The translations under genes were made by a program, and so were the position numbers. This document shows, one piece after another, positions 17,926 to 25,153 of a stretch of DNA of 64,000 nt (the first letter of the stretch is position 1; every line of letters begins with the position of its first letter). The notes beneath the pieces were generated by a model. The model saw nothing but the letters and a program-made list of their open reading frames with translations. It made no database searches and had not been told where the DNA came from. Origin of the DNA: Microbacterium sp. 8M (GTDB taxonomy: Bacteria > Actinomycetota > Actinomycetes > Actinomycetales > Microbacteriaceae); contig NZ_LR733284.1 in the NCBI RefSeq assembly GCF_902506375.1, positions 1,453,147 to 1,517,146 on the forward strand, written 5' to 3'.

Positions 17926-17983
17926 CCTCCGAACGGAGGGTGCCTCCGGATTGAGATTAACGGAGGGTGCCTCCGCTTCGCAA
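17926..17983. promoter_or_regulatory. TetR operator cluster and MFS promoter
   Basis: CGGAGGGTGCCTCCG, a 6-3-6 palindrome, occurs twice exactly (17934-17948 and 17961-17975), with another CCTCCG half-site at 17926-17931. The MFS promoter on the minus strand is TTGCGA (17978-17983), 17 bp, TTAATC (17955-17960). The second operator fills its spacer and the first covers the predicted RNA start at about 17948. A bound TetR dimer would block the polymerase at both places. Confidence 0.85.
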
Positions 17984-18018
17984 GAGGTTCCCGAGACTTT
18001 TCTGGAAGGGACGGCACG

Positions 18019-18588
18019 ATGGGCGGTCAGAACCGCGCGACGACCACGCTGGAGGAGCGGCGGCCGCGCCGTGCCGACGCGGCGCGGAACTTCGACGCCC
18101 TCGTCGCCGCGGGCCGGGAGGCGTTCGCCGAGGACGGATCCGGGGCATCCCTGGAGGACATCGCCCGTCGCGCCGGCGTCGGCATCGGAACGCTGTACCG
18201 CAACTTCCCGACGCGGGACGACCTCATCGAGACGCTGTACCTGCGCGAGGTCGCCGCGCTCGCGGATGCCGCCGACGAGGTGGCGGACCTCGAGCCCTGG
18301 GCCGCGCTGGAGGCGTGGCTGAGCCGGTTCGTCGAGTACGTGGGCACCAAGCACGTGCTGCTGGACGGACTCAATCGCGAGTCGTCGGTGTTCGCGGAAT
18401 GCCGTGGCGTGATGCTCGGCGCGGGGGAGCCCCTGCTGGTCCGCGCTCAGGCGGCGGGTGCCGCCAAGAAGGACGTCGCGATCGCCGACGTCGTCAAGCT
18501 CATCGCGGGCGTGAGCGCGGTCGCGTACGACGACGAGGAGCAGCGCCGCCGCGTGCTGTCACTCGCGATCGGGTCGCTCCGGGCCTGA
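18019..18588 (+). CDS. TetR-family transcriptional repressor
   Basis: 189 aa. The N-terminal TetR HTH is clear (NFDALVAAGREAFAEDG; SLEDIARRAGVGIGTLYRNF, residues about 23-66), followed by an all-helical ligand domain with a SBP-type C-terminal half (YVGTKHVLLDGLNRE). It very likely represses the divergent MFS pump through the CGGAGG-N3-CCTCCG sites. ATG 18019 follows GGAAGGGA. Ends 4 bp before the convergent dapD stop. Confidence 0.92.
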   Translation: MGGQNRATTTLEERRPRRADAARNFDALVAAGREAFAEDGSGASLEDIARRAGVGIGTLYRNFPTRDDLIETLYLREVAALADAADEVADLEPWAALEAWLSRFVEYVGTKHVLLDGLNRESSVFAECRGVMLGAGEPLLVRAQAAGAAKKDVAIADVVKLIAGVSAVAYDDEEQRRRVLSLAIGSLRA

Positions 18589-18592
18589 CGGC

Positions 18593-19546
18593 TCAGGCGT
18601 GCAGCGCCTCGTTCAGCGTCACCCCGACGCCGGCGCGGCGGACCGCCTCGACCGCGCCCGAGAGAGAGTTGCGGCGGAACAGGATCCCGTTCTCGCCGCT
18701 GAGCTCGGCGCCCTTGACGACCGGGCGTGCGCCGTCGGCCGTCGGAGCGGCGTCGGCGAGCACGATCTTCGTGCCGGCGGTGACGTAGAGGCCGGCCTCG
18801 ACGATGCAGTCGTCGCCGAGCGAGATGCCGATGCCGGCGTTCGCGCCGAGCAGGGTGCGTGCGCCGATCGAGACGCGGTGGGTGCCGCCGCCGGACAGCG
18901 TGCCCATGATCGAGGAGCCGCCGCCGATGTCGGATCCGTCTCCCACCACGACGCCCTGCGAGATCCGGCCCTCGACCATCGAGGCGCCGAGCGTGCCCGC
19001 GTTGAAGTTCACGAACCCCTCGTGCATGACGGTGGTGCCCGGGGCGAGGTGCGCGCCCAGCCGCACGCGCGAGGCATCGGCGATGCGAACGCCCTGGGGG
19101 AGGACGTAGTCGGTGAGCCGGGGGAACTTGTCCACGCCGGAGATCTGGATCCCGGCGCGCTGCAGCAGCGGGCGCAGGCGGGCGGCGTCGGCCGGCAGCA
19201 TCGGGCCTGCGTTCGTCCAGGCGACGTTCGGCAGGTGGGCGAAGATGCCGTCGAGGTTCAGCTCGTTCGGGCGCACCAGCAGGTGCGAGAGCGCGTGCAG
19301 GCGCAGGTAGGCGTCGGCGGTGGATGCCGGCGCCTGGTCCAGATCGATCGTCAGCTGCACGGCCTCGACCGTGACGTTGCGGCGCTCGTCGGGGCCGGCC
19401 AGCGCCTCGAAGGTCGCGGCAGAGGCGGCGCGGTCGCCGGCCGAAGGCGCACCGGTGCCGATCTCGGCGAACCAGGCGTCCAGGACGGTGCCGTCTCCGG
19501 CGATGGTGGTCAGTCCGGAGCCGTGGATCGTGCGCGCGTCGGTCAT
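18593..19546 (-). CDS. dapD: Tetrahydrodipicolinate N-succinyltransferase DapD
   Basis: 317 aa, the length of the actinobacterial DapD form. It transfers succinyl from succinyl-CoA to tetrahydrodipicolinate. A central left-handed beta-helix of hexapeptide repeats is visible from about residue 165 ([60 protein letters not shown]). The acidic N-terminal region carries DQAP and LNLDGIF segments typical of this subgroup. Leaderless start: TAGCGT six bases before the ATG. Divergent from dapE, the other lysine gene. Confidence 0.95.
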   Translation of the reverse strand: MTDARTIHGSGLTTIAGDGTVLDAWFAEIGTGAPSAGDRAASAATFEALAGPDERRNVTVEAVQLTIDLDQAPASTADAYLRLHALSHLLVRPNELNLDGIFAHLPNVAWTNAGPMLPADAARLRPLLQRAGIQISGVDKFPRLTDYVLPQGVRIADASRVRLGAHLAPGTTVMHEGFVNFNAGTLGASMVEGRISQGVVVGDGSDIGGGSSIMGTLSGGGTHRVSIGARTLLGANAGIGISLGDDCIVEAGLYVTAGTKIVLADAAPTADGARPVVKGAELSGENGILFRRNSLSGAVEAVRRAGVGVTLNEALHA

Positions 19547-19552
19547 GCGTCC

Positions 19553-19558
19553 ACGCTA
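19553..19558 (-). promoter_or_regulatory. -10 box of dapD (leaderless)
   Basis: TAGCGT on the minus strand, six bases (GGACGC) before the ATG at 19546. Confidence 0.65.
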
Positions 19559-19598
19559 CCGAAACCTGCCGTCCAGCTTGGCCTTCATGACGCGGCGC

Positions 19599-19604
19599 TA
19601 GGGT
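19599..19604 (+). promoter_or_regulatory. -10 box of dapE (leaderless or short leader)
   Basis: TAGGGT ends seven bases before ATG 19612. The GGGAGG in the gap could be a Shine-Dalgarno sequence only if transcription starts upstream. Confidence 0.5.
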
Positions 19605-19611
19605 GGGAGGC

Positions 19612-20685
19612 ATGCCGCTCGATCTCACCGCCTCCGCGGCGGACATCACCCGCGCGATCTGCGACATCCCCAGCGAATCGGGATCCGAGGCACACCTCGC
19701 CGACCTGATCGAGGACGCGATCCGCGACCTGGGCCATCTCGAGGTGATCCGCGAGGGCAACACGATCGTCGCCCGCACGAACCTCGGGCGGGCGCAGCGC
19801 GTCGCGATCGCGGGCCACATCGACACGGTTCCCATCAACGGCAACGTGCCGACGCGCGACGTCGAGATCGACGGCGAGCCGATGATCTGGGGCCGCGGGA
19901 CGGTCGACATGAAGGCCGGGGTGGCGGTGCAGCTCAAGCTCGCCGCCGAGCTCACGGAGCCCGCGGTGGACATCACCTGGATGTGGTACGACAACGAGGA
20001 GGTCGAGGCCGCACGCAACGGGCTGAGGCTCCTCGCCGAGAGCCGTCCCGATCTGTTCCAGGCCGACTTCGCGATCCTCGGCGAGCCGTCCAACGGCGAG
20101 GTCGAGGGCGGGTGCAACGGCACCCTGCGCGCCGTGGTGCGCACCACGGGCGTCCGCGCGCACTCCGCGCGTGCATGGATCGGCGAGAACGCGATCCACC
20201 GCGCAGCGCCGATCCTCGCCCGCCTGGCCGAGTACCGGCCGCGGGAGATCGCGGTGGACGGCCTGGTGTACCGCGAAGGGCTCAACGCCGTGCGGATCAG
20301 CGGCGGCATCGCCGGCAACGTCATCCCCGACCTGTGCGAGATCGAGGTGAACTACCGGTTCGCGCCGAGCAAGTCCGCCGCCGACGCCGAGGCGCACGTG
20401 CGCAACGTGTTCGCCGGGTTCGCGGTCGAGATCACCGATGTCGCGGAGGGGGCGCGCCCCGGGCTGGACGCGCCGATCGCGCAGCAGTTCGTCGCGGCGG
20501 TCGGTGCGACGCCGAAGCCGAAGTACGGCTGGACGGACGTGGCGCGCTTCTCCGCGCTCGGCATCCCCGCCGTCAACTACGGACCGGGGGATCCGCATCT
20601 CGCACACCATGACGAGGAGAGGGTCCCGGTCGCGCAGATCACGGCCACCGAGCAGGGGCTGCGCTCCTGGCTCCGCGGTGTCTGA
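19612..20685 (+). CDS. dapE: Succinyl-diaminopimelate desuccinylase DapE
   Basis: 357-aa M20-family metallohydrolase that frees LL-diaminopimelate and succinate. Metal ligands: H in AGHIDTVP, bridging D in WGRGTVDMKAG, catalytic E pair in YDNEEVEAARNG, E in ILGEPSNGEVEGGCNG, and H near the end in LAHHDEERV. The dimerisation lid lies between about residues 180 and 290. ATG 19612 is preferred over the in-frame GTG 19603 because the latter lies within the promoter/SD-like sequence. The next gene starts 8 bases before its stop. Confidence 0.95.
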   Translation: MPLDLTASAADITRAICDIPSESGSEAHLADLIEDAIRDLGHLEVIREGNTIVARTNLGRAQRVAIAGHIDTVPINGNVPTRDVEIDGEPMIWGRGTVDMKAGVAVQLKLAAELTEPAVDITWMWYDNEEVEAARNGLRLLAESRPDLFQADFAILGEPSNGEVEGGCNGTLRAVVRTTGVRAHSARAWIGENAIHRAAPILARLAEYRPREIAVDGLVYREGLNAVRISGGIAGNVIPDLCEIEVNYRFAPSKSAADAEAHVRNVFAGFAVEITDVAEGARPGLDAPIAQQFVAAVGATPKPKYGWTDVARFSALGIPAVNYGPGDPHLAHHDEERVPVAQITATEQGLRSWLRGV

Positions 20686-21916
20686 GCGCGCCGCCCTGCC
20701 GCGCGGCGCGGCACGGCTCTACGCCCGCACCCCTGCCTGGGCCGGCATCCTCGGGATCTACCTGGGCGCGCGGCTGATCACCACGGTCCTGCTGCTGATC
20801 GCGACCGGGCTCTCCGGCGCTCCCGGATCCCGGTTCGGGCCCCACGCCACGATCGCCTCGTTCGTGAGCGGCTGGGACGCGCAGTGGTACTGGTACATCG
20901 CGGTGTACGGCTATCCGACCACGCTGCCGCTCGGCCCGGACGGGCACGTCACGCAGAACTCCTGGGCGTTCCTGCCGCTGTACGCATGGGTGTCCCAGGT
21001 CGTCGGGCTGCCGTTCGGCGCGGGCGGCTGGCCCATCGGCGCCGCGATCGTCTCGCTCGTGGCGGGCTACCTCGCCTGCCTCGTGCTGTTCCGCATGATG
21101 CGGGGCAGGATCGGGCGGATGGCGGCCGTCTGGACCGTGGTGTTCTTCGCGGCAGGCCCCCTCGGCGCCCTGTTCCAGGTCGGCTACGCCGAGGTGCTGA
21201 ACATGCTGTTCCTGCTGCTCGCGCTGGACGGGCTGATGCGCCGCCGCTACGTGCGGCTCTATCCCCTCATGGTTCTCATGGGATTCACCCGCCCGGGCGT
21301 GCTGGCGTTCGCTCTCATGCTCGGACTCATGCTCGTGCTGCGCTGGTTCCGCCGTCGCACGGATCCGCTGGCCGGGCGCGAGATCGCGCACTACCTCGGG
21401 CTCGGCGCCCTCGGGGTCGTGGTCGGCTTCGCGTGGCAGGTGATCGCGGGGATCGCCACCGGCGTGCCGAATGCGTATCTGGAGACAGAGCTCAGCTGGC
21501 GCGGGTTCTGGATGCCGCAGACCGGGAAGCCGTCGTTCGCGCCGTTCGAGGGCTGGCTGTCGGCGATGCCGTACTGGGCGAAGCTCCTCGGGCTGCCCGG
21601 ATGGGTCGGCCTGGCCGTGCTCGGCCTGCTCGTCGTGCTCTTCGCGGCGGCACTGATCGCGGGACCCGGCGTGCGGCGGCTGGGCCCGGAGATCCGTCTC
21701 TATGCGGCCAGTTACACGCTGTACCTGCTCGCGGTGTTCTTCCCGCAGTCCAGCACGCTGCGGCTGCTGTTCCCGCTCGCGCCGCTGTGGGGCGCGGTGG
21801 GCTGGCGTCGTTCGTGGTGGCTGCGGGGGACGGTGCTCGTGCTGTGCCTGTGGCTGCAATGGGTGTGGATCGCGAACGTGTACGGATACGCCGACACCTT
21901 CTGGCGCGTGCCCTGA
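20678..21916 (+). CDS. Polytopic membrane glycosyltransferase (PIG-V/GT39-like mannosyltransferase candidate)
   Basis: 412 aa with about ten hydrophobic helices. After the first helix comes an extracytoplasmic loop with the acidic pair region VSGWDAQWYWYIAVYGYP. The WD-x-QWY pattern resembles the PIG-V/dolichol-phosphate-mannose-dependent GT-C enzymes of actinobacteria. GTG 20678 overlaps the dapE stop by 8 bp, so it is coupled to it, although no link in function to lysine synthesis is evident. Likely acts in cell-envelope glycan or glycolipid synthesis; donor and acceptor unknown. Confidence 0.75.
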   Translation: MSERAALPRGAARLYARTPAWAGILGIYLGARLITTVLLLIATGLSGAPGSRFGPHATIASFVSGWDAQWYWYIAVYGYPTTLPLGPDGHVTQNSWAFLPLYAWVSQVVGLPFGAGGWPIGAAIVSLVAGYLACLVLFRMMRGRIGRMAAVWTVVFFAAGPLGALFQVGYAEVLNMLFLLLALDGLMRRRYVRLYPLMVLMGFTRPGVLAFALMLGLMLVLRWFRRRTDPLAGREIAHYLGLGALGVVVGFAWQVIAGIATGVPNAYLETELSWRGFWMPQTGKPSFAPFEGWLSAMPYWAKLLGLPGWVGLAVLGLLVVLFAAALIAGPGVRRLGPEIRLYAASYTLYLLAVFFPQSSTLRLLFPLAPLWGAVGWRRSWWLRGTVLVLCLWLQWVWIANVYGYADTFWRVP

Positions 21917-21953
21917 CCGGCGTCGGCGCGGTAAGCGGTGTCCGGGCACCCAC

Positions 21954-21959
21954 TAATAT
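21954..21959 (+). promoter_or_regulatory. -10 box of the DUF3117 gene
   Basis: TAATAT, the closest match to the sigma70 -10 consensus in this window, 36 bases upstream of ATG 21996. It gives a leader of about 30 nt that contains AAGGGAG. Confidence 0.6.
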
Positions 21960-21995
21960 GGAAGCTGTAGACCACCGAGGAAAGGGAGCACCGCG

Positions 21996-22169
21996 ATGGC
22001 AGCGATGAAGCCGAGGACCGGCGACGGACCGATGGAGGCCGTGAAGGAGGGCCGGCTGATCATCGTGCGCGTCCCGCTCGAGGGCGGCGGACGTCTGGTC
22101 GTCTCCGTCAACGACGCCGAGGCGAAGGAGCTTCACGACGTGCTCAGCAGCGTCGTCTCAGCAGCCTGA
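21996..22169 (+). CDS. DUF3117-family small protein
   Basis: 57-aa protein beginning MAAMKPRTGDGPMEAVKEGR, then IIVRVPLEGGGRLVVSVND and AEAKELHDVL. It is a hallmark small actinobacterial family (DUF3117) of unknown function. Strong Shine-Dalgarno (AAGGGAG, seven bases before ATG), a near-consensus -10 and a perfect 17-bp terminator make a compact monocistronic unit, which suggests high expression. I recall that the mycobacterial homologue region (Rv1211) has been described as calmodulin-like; the sequence here shows no EF-hand. Confidence 0.92.
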   Translation: MAAMKPRTGDGPMEAVKEGRLIIVRVPLEGGGRLVVSVNDAEAKELHDVLSSVVSAA

Positions 22170-22192
22170 CGACTCGCACGATTCCACGAATC

Positions 22193-22228
22193 AGAAGAGG
22201 GACCGCCGATCTCGGCGGTCCCTCTTCT
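22193..22228. terminator. Perfect 17-bp bidirectional terminator
   Basis: AGAAGAGGGACCGCCGA (22193-22209) pairs fully with 22212-22228. The right arm carries CCCTCTTCT, giving a weak U-rich end. It serves DUF3117 and the convergent methyltransferase. Confidence 0.85.
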
Positions 22229-22255
22229 CGTGTCTTCGCTCCGCGCGCCCGCGCG

Positions 22256-22891
22256 TCAGCTCTCCGCCACGCTGGTCAGCTGCAGCAGGCCCTCGCCCAC
22301 GGTGCTCAGCGCGGCCAGCACGGCGGGGGACTGCTGGGTCTCCTGGATGAGCGAGCGGTAGGCGACCGTCACGTCGTCGCGCTGCACCGGATCCGCGACC
22401 CGTCCGCCGGCGAGCACCCGCGGCACCAGAACCGATCCGCCCGCGCGGACCAGGCGCAGACCGTGCTCGACGTACTCGATCACGTTCTCCGGATCCGCAT
22501 CGACCAGCACGATGTCGTAGGCGGCCTCGTTCATGCGCGGCAGGACGTCGGCGGCCCGGCCGGCGATGAAGCGCGCCCGGGTGGGGGCGATCCGCGCGTC
22601 CTGGAAGGCGGCGCGCGCCGCCGCGAGGTGCTCCGGCTCGTTGTCGATGGAGGTGAGCACGGCCTTCGGCGCGCCGCGCATCAGCCACAGCCCGGAGACG
22701 CCCGCCCCGGTCCCGATCTCGACGATCGAGCGAGCTCCGGTGGCGGCGGTCAGCACCGCGATCTGCGCGCCCACGGCCGCGCTGATCGGCTGCGCGCCGA
22801 GCTCGATCGCGTGCGCCCTGGCACGGGCGATCTCGTCCGGTTCGACGATGGCTTCGCGGACGTACCGCGCGTTCGCGTCCTGCTCGCTCAC
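22256..22891 (-). CDS. SAM-dependent O-methyltransferase (family 3 type)
   Basis: 211 aa. SAM-binding motif I is SIVEIGTGAGVSG (about 55-67), the motif with the acidic ribose ligand follows (VLTSIDNEPEH), and the metal/catalytic region is YDIVLVDADPENVIEYVEHG. The architecture matches the catechol-O-methyltransferase-like family found in actinobacteria. GTG 22891 is chosen because GGGAG lies seven bases upstream; an in-frame ATG at 23101 would add a basic non-conserved extension. In mycobacteria this gene is next to sigE; here sigE is missing (see findings). Confidence 0.88.
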   Translation of the reverse strand: MSEQDANARYVREAIVEPDEIARARAHAIELGAQPISAAVGAQIAVLTAATGARSIVEIGTGAGVSGLWLMRGAPKAVLTSIDNEPEHLAAARAAFQDARIAPTRARFIAGRAADVLPRMNEAAYDIVLVDADPENVIEYVEHGLRLVRAGGSVLVPRVLAGGRVADPVQRDDVTVAYRSLIQETQQSPAVLAALSTVGEGLLQLTSVAES

Positions 22892-22976
22892 TTCGACTCC
22901 CTGGCGGCCCGATGGATGCGCCGCATGCTTTCTCAGCGTAGGCGCAGAGCGTGCGCGATGCGGCCAGGCACGGCGG

Positions 22977-22982
22977 TACCCT
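22977..22982 (+). promoter_or_regulatory. -10 box of tatB (leaderless)
   Basis: TACCCT, six bases (TGTGAC) before ATG 22989; no Shine-Dalgarno sequence. Confidence 0.6.
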
Positions 22983-22988
22983 TGTGAC

Positions 22989-23459
22989 ATGTTCTTCGGC
23001 ATCACCATCGAGAAGCTGCTCGTGATCGGCGTGATCGCGGCGCTGATCGTGGGTCCCGAGCGGCTCCCGCGGTACGCGGAGTCGTTCGCGCGCCTGGTCA
23101 AGAAGGCGGGCGACTATCTGCGCGGCGCGAAGGAGCGCATGCGCGAAGAGGTCGGCCCGGAGATCGACGAGCTGGACTGGCGCAAGCTCGACCCGCGCCA
23201 GTACGACCCGCGGCGCATCATCCGCGACGCCCTGCTGGACGACACCCCGGTCGCCCCCCGGCCGGCAGCCCCGGCGACGCCTGCGGAGCCGGGTCCCGCC
23301 GCTGCGGCCACCGGTTCGGCGGCCTCCCTGCTGGCGACCGCCACCGCCATGAACGCCGCATCGGCAGGTGCCGAGCCGGCAGCGGCCGCTCCCGCATCCC
23401 GGGCGCCGAAGGTCTTCTCCGCCGAAGAGCTGCCGCCGTACGACAGCGAAGCCACCTGA
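22989..23459 (+). CDS. tatB: Sec-independent (Tat) translocase subunit TatB
   Basis: 156 aa. One N-terminal transmembrane helix (about 5-20, TIEKLLVIGVIAALIV) is followed by the GPERLPRY hinge and an amphipathic helix (AESFARLVKKAGDYLRGAK). A long, Ala/Pro-rich cytoplasmic tail follows. The E at residue 8 within the helix and the GPxxLP hinge are TatA/B hallmarks; length and the ELDWRKLDPRQYDP segment after the helix favour TatB. It receives folded twin-arginine precursors with TatC. Stands alone and leaderless, with no tatC nearby. Confidence 0.9.
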   Translation: MFFGITIEKLLVIGVIAALIVGPERLPRYAESFARLVKKAGDYLRGAKERMREEVGPEIDELDWRKLDPRQYDPRRIIRDALLDDTPVAPRPAAPATPAEPGPAAAATGSAASLLATATAMNAASAGAEPAAAAPASRAPKVFSAEELPPYDSEAT

Positions 23460-23504
23460 CCCTCCGCCGCGTCGTCGTCTCGCTCGAGTACCCGAGGGGA
23501 CGCC

Positions 23505-24632
23505 TCAGCGGGGGCTGAAGGGCAGCGGGCGGCCGGACAGCCCGCGGCCGGCGCGGTCCACGGCGTCGGCGACGGCCAGGATCGCTCGTGCCGCGGGGTC
23601 GGCCGGGTCGGACAGAACCACGGGAACGCCCGCGTCCCCGCCCGTGCGCAGCGCGGGGCTCAGCGGCACCGAAGCGATCAGCGGAACCGGATCCGCGTCC
23701 TGCGACAGCGCATCGGCCACCGCCTGCCCGCCGCCCGCGCCGAACAGGTCGAGCGCCGTGCCGTCGGGCAGCGTGAGCGCGGACATGTTCTCCACGACGC
23801 CGATCACGCGCTGCCCGGTCTGCCGCGCCACCAGACCGCTGCGGATCGCCACCTCGGCGGCCGCCTCCTGCGGGGTGGTGACCACGAGCACTTCGGCGTG
23901 CGGCAGCAGCTGGCCCAGAGTGATCGCGATGTCACCGGTGCCGGGCGGCATGTCGATGAGGAGCACGTCGAGATCCCCGAAGAACACATCGGTGAGGAAC
24001 TGCTGCACGGTGCGGTGCAGCATGGGCCCTCGCCAGGCCACGACCGACTCGCCCTCGCGCAGGAACATGCCGATCGAGATCGTCTTCACGTCGTGCGCGA
24101 CCGGGGGCAGCATCAGGTCGTCGATGCGGGTGGGCTGGGTGCCCGGTGCGATGCCGAGCAGCCCCGGGATGGAGAAGCCGTGCACGTCGGCGTCGATCAG
24201 CCCGACCCGGCGCCCGCGCGCGGCGAGCGCCACCGCGAGGTTGGCGGTCAGCGACGACTTGCCGACGCCGCCCTTGCCGCTGGTGACGGCGATCACGCGC
24301 GTGAGCGCGTCCGGGCCGAACGGCATCTGCCGCGGCGCCCGGCCGTCGCGCAGCCGCTCGGTGAGGGCGCGCCGTTCCTCCGGCGTCATCACCCCCACCG
24401 CGACCTGGACGGCGTCGACGCCGGCCACCGCCGCTGCGGCCGCGTGCACGTCCGCTTCGATCCGGGTCGCCGCGGGGCAGCCCACGATCGTCAGCGCGAT
24501 GCCGACATGCGCCACGCCGTCGGTCACCGTGATCTCGCGGAGCATGTCGAGGTCCGCGAGGGGACGACGCAGCTCCGGATCGGTCACTGCTCCGACGGCA
24601 CGGCGAACCGCATCGGCGAGCGCATCCGTCAC
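23505..24632 (-). CDS. Mrp/NBP35-family P-loop ATPase with N-terminal MIP18 (DUF59) domain
   Basis: 375 aa. Residues about 1-90 are a MIP18-like domain (VTDPELRRPL, LTIVGCPAATRIEADV). From about 110 it is a ParA-like ATPase with deviant Walker A VTSGKGGVGKSS, switch region DADVHGFSIPG and MPPGTGD. It is thought to carry or insert Fe-S clusters. The CxxC cluster-binding pair usual after GVVENMS in E. coli Mrp is absent: the sequence reads ENMSALTLPDGTALDLFG. I believe other actinobacterial Mrp proteins share this. Its ATG overlaps the DUF1003 stop (4 bp), so it is the last gene of a three-gene operon. Confidence 0.93.
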   Translation of the reverse strand: MTDALADAVRRAVGAVTDPELRRPLADLDMLREITVTDGVAHVGIALTIVGCPAATRIEADVHAAAAAVAGVDAVQVAVGVMTPEERRALTERLRDGRAPRQMPFGPDALTRVIAVTSGKGGVGKSSLTANLAVALAARGRRVGLIDADVHGFSIPGLLGIAPGTQPTRIDDLMLPPVAHDVKTISIGMFLREGESVVAWRGPMLHRTVQQFLTDVFFGDLDVLLIDMPPGTGDIAITLGQLLPHAEVLVVTTPQEAAAEVAIRSGLVARQTGQRVIGVVENMSALTLPDGTALDLFGAGGGQAVADALSQDADPVPLIASVPLSPALRTGGDAGVPVVLSDPADPAARAILAVADAVDRAGRGLSGRPLPFSPR

Positions 24633-25153
24633 GGTGTCTGCTCCGCCGGATCCTCGTCGCGCAGCTCTGCCAGCATCGCCTTGAGCTCGGCGCGCAGCAC
24701 CTCACGGGTGACGCCCTGCGACGACCGCTCCTCGAGCGCCATCCGCAGCGCGACGATCTCGCGCGCCAGGTACTCGGTGTCCGCGAGGTTGCGCTCCGCA
24801 CGCTGGCGATCCTGCTCGATCTGCACCCGGTCACGGTCGTCCTGCCGGTTCTGCGCGAGCAGGATCAGGGGAGCGGCGTAGGACGCCTGCAGCGACAGGA
24901 TCAGCGTGAGCAGGGTGAAGTTCGTGGCGGCAGGGTCGAACTGCAGCTCCTTCGGCATGGCGATGTTCCACCACAGCCACACCGCGACGAACGCGGTCAT
25001 CCCGATGAGGAACCCGGAAGTGCCCATCGCACGTGCGAAGGCCTCGGAGAAGCGCCCGAACCGATCGCTCGACTGCTGTGCACCGCCGCGGCCGAGCATG
25101 CCGCTGCGCCCGCGCGGTGCGTCCAGACCCTGACGGCGCGCGCGCGCCATCAT
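24629..25153 (-). CDS. DUF1003-family membrane protein
   Basis: 174 aa. Two hydrophobic helices (about 44-65 GFLIGMTAFVAVWLWWN; about 78-101 LLTLILSLQASYAAPLILLA) are followed by NRQDDRDR and a long charged coiled-coil region to the C-terminus (ERNLADTEYLAREIVALRMA). This matches the DUF1003 family. It begins inside the stop of the CBS gene (ATGATG/TGA) and ends overlapping mrp; the three are one operon. In mycobacteria the same three families are neighbours (as recalled). Confidence 0.92.
   Translation of the reverse strand: MMARARRQGLDAPRGRSGMLGRGGAQQSSDRFGRFSEAFARAMGTSGFLIGMTAFVAVWLWWNIAMPKELQFDPAATNFTLLTLILSLQASYAAPLILLAQNRQDDRDRVQIEQDRQRAERNLADTEYLAREIVALRMALEERSSQGVTREVLRAELKAMLAELRDEDPAEQTP

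Noticed and set aside
18447-20324. Long minus-strand frame overlapping dapD and dapE
   Set aside because: Composition is unlike any protein family; the genuine dapD and dapE frames explain the region.
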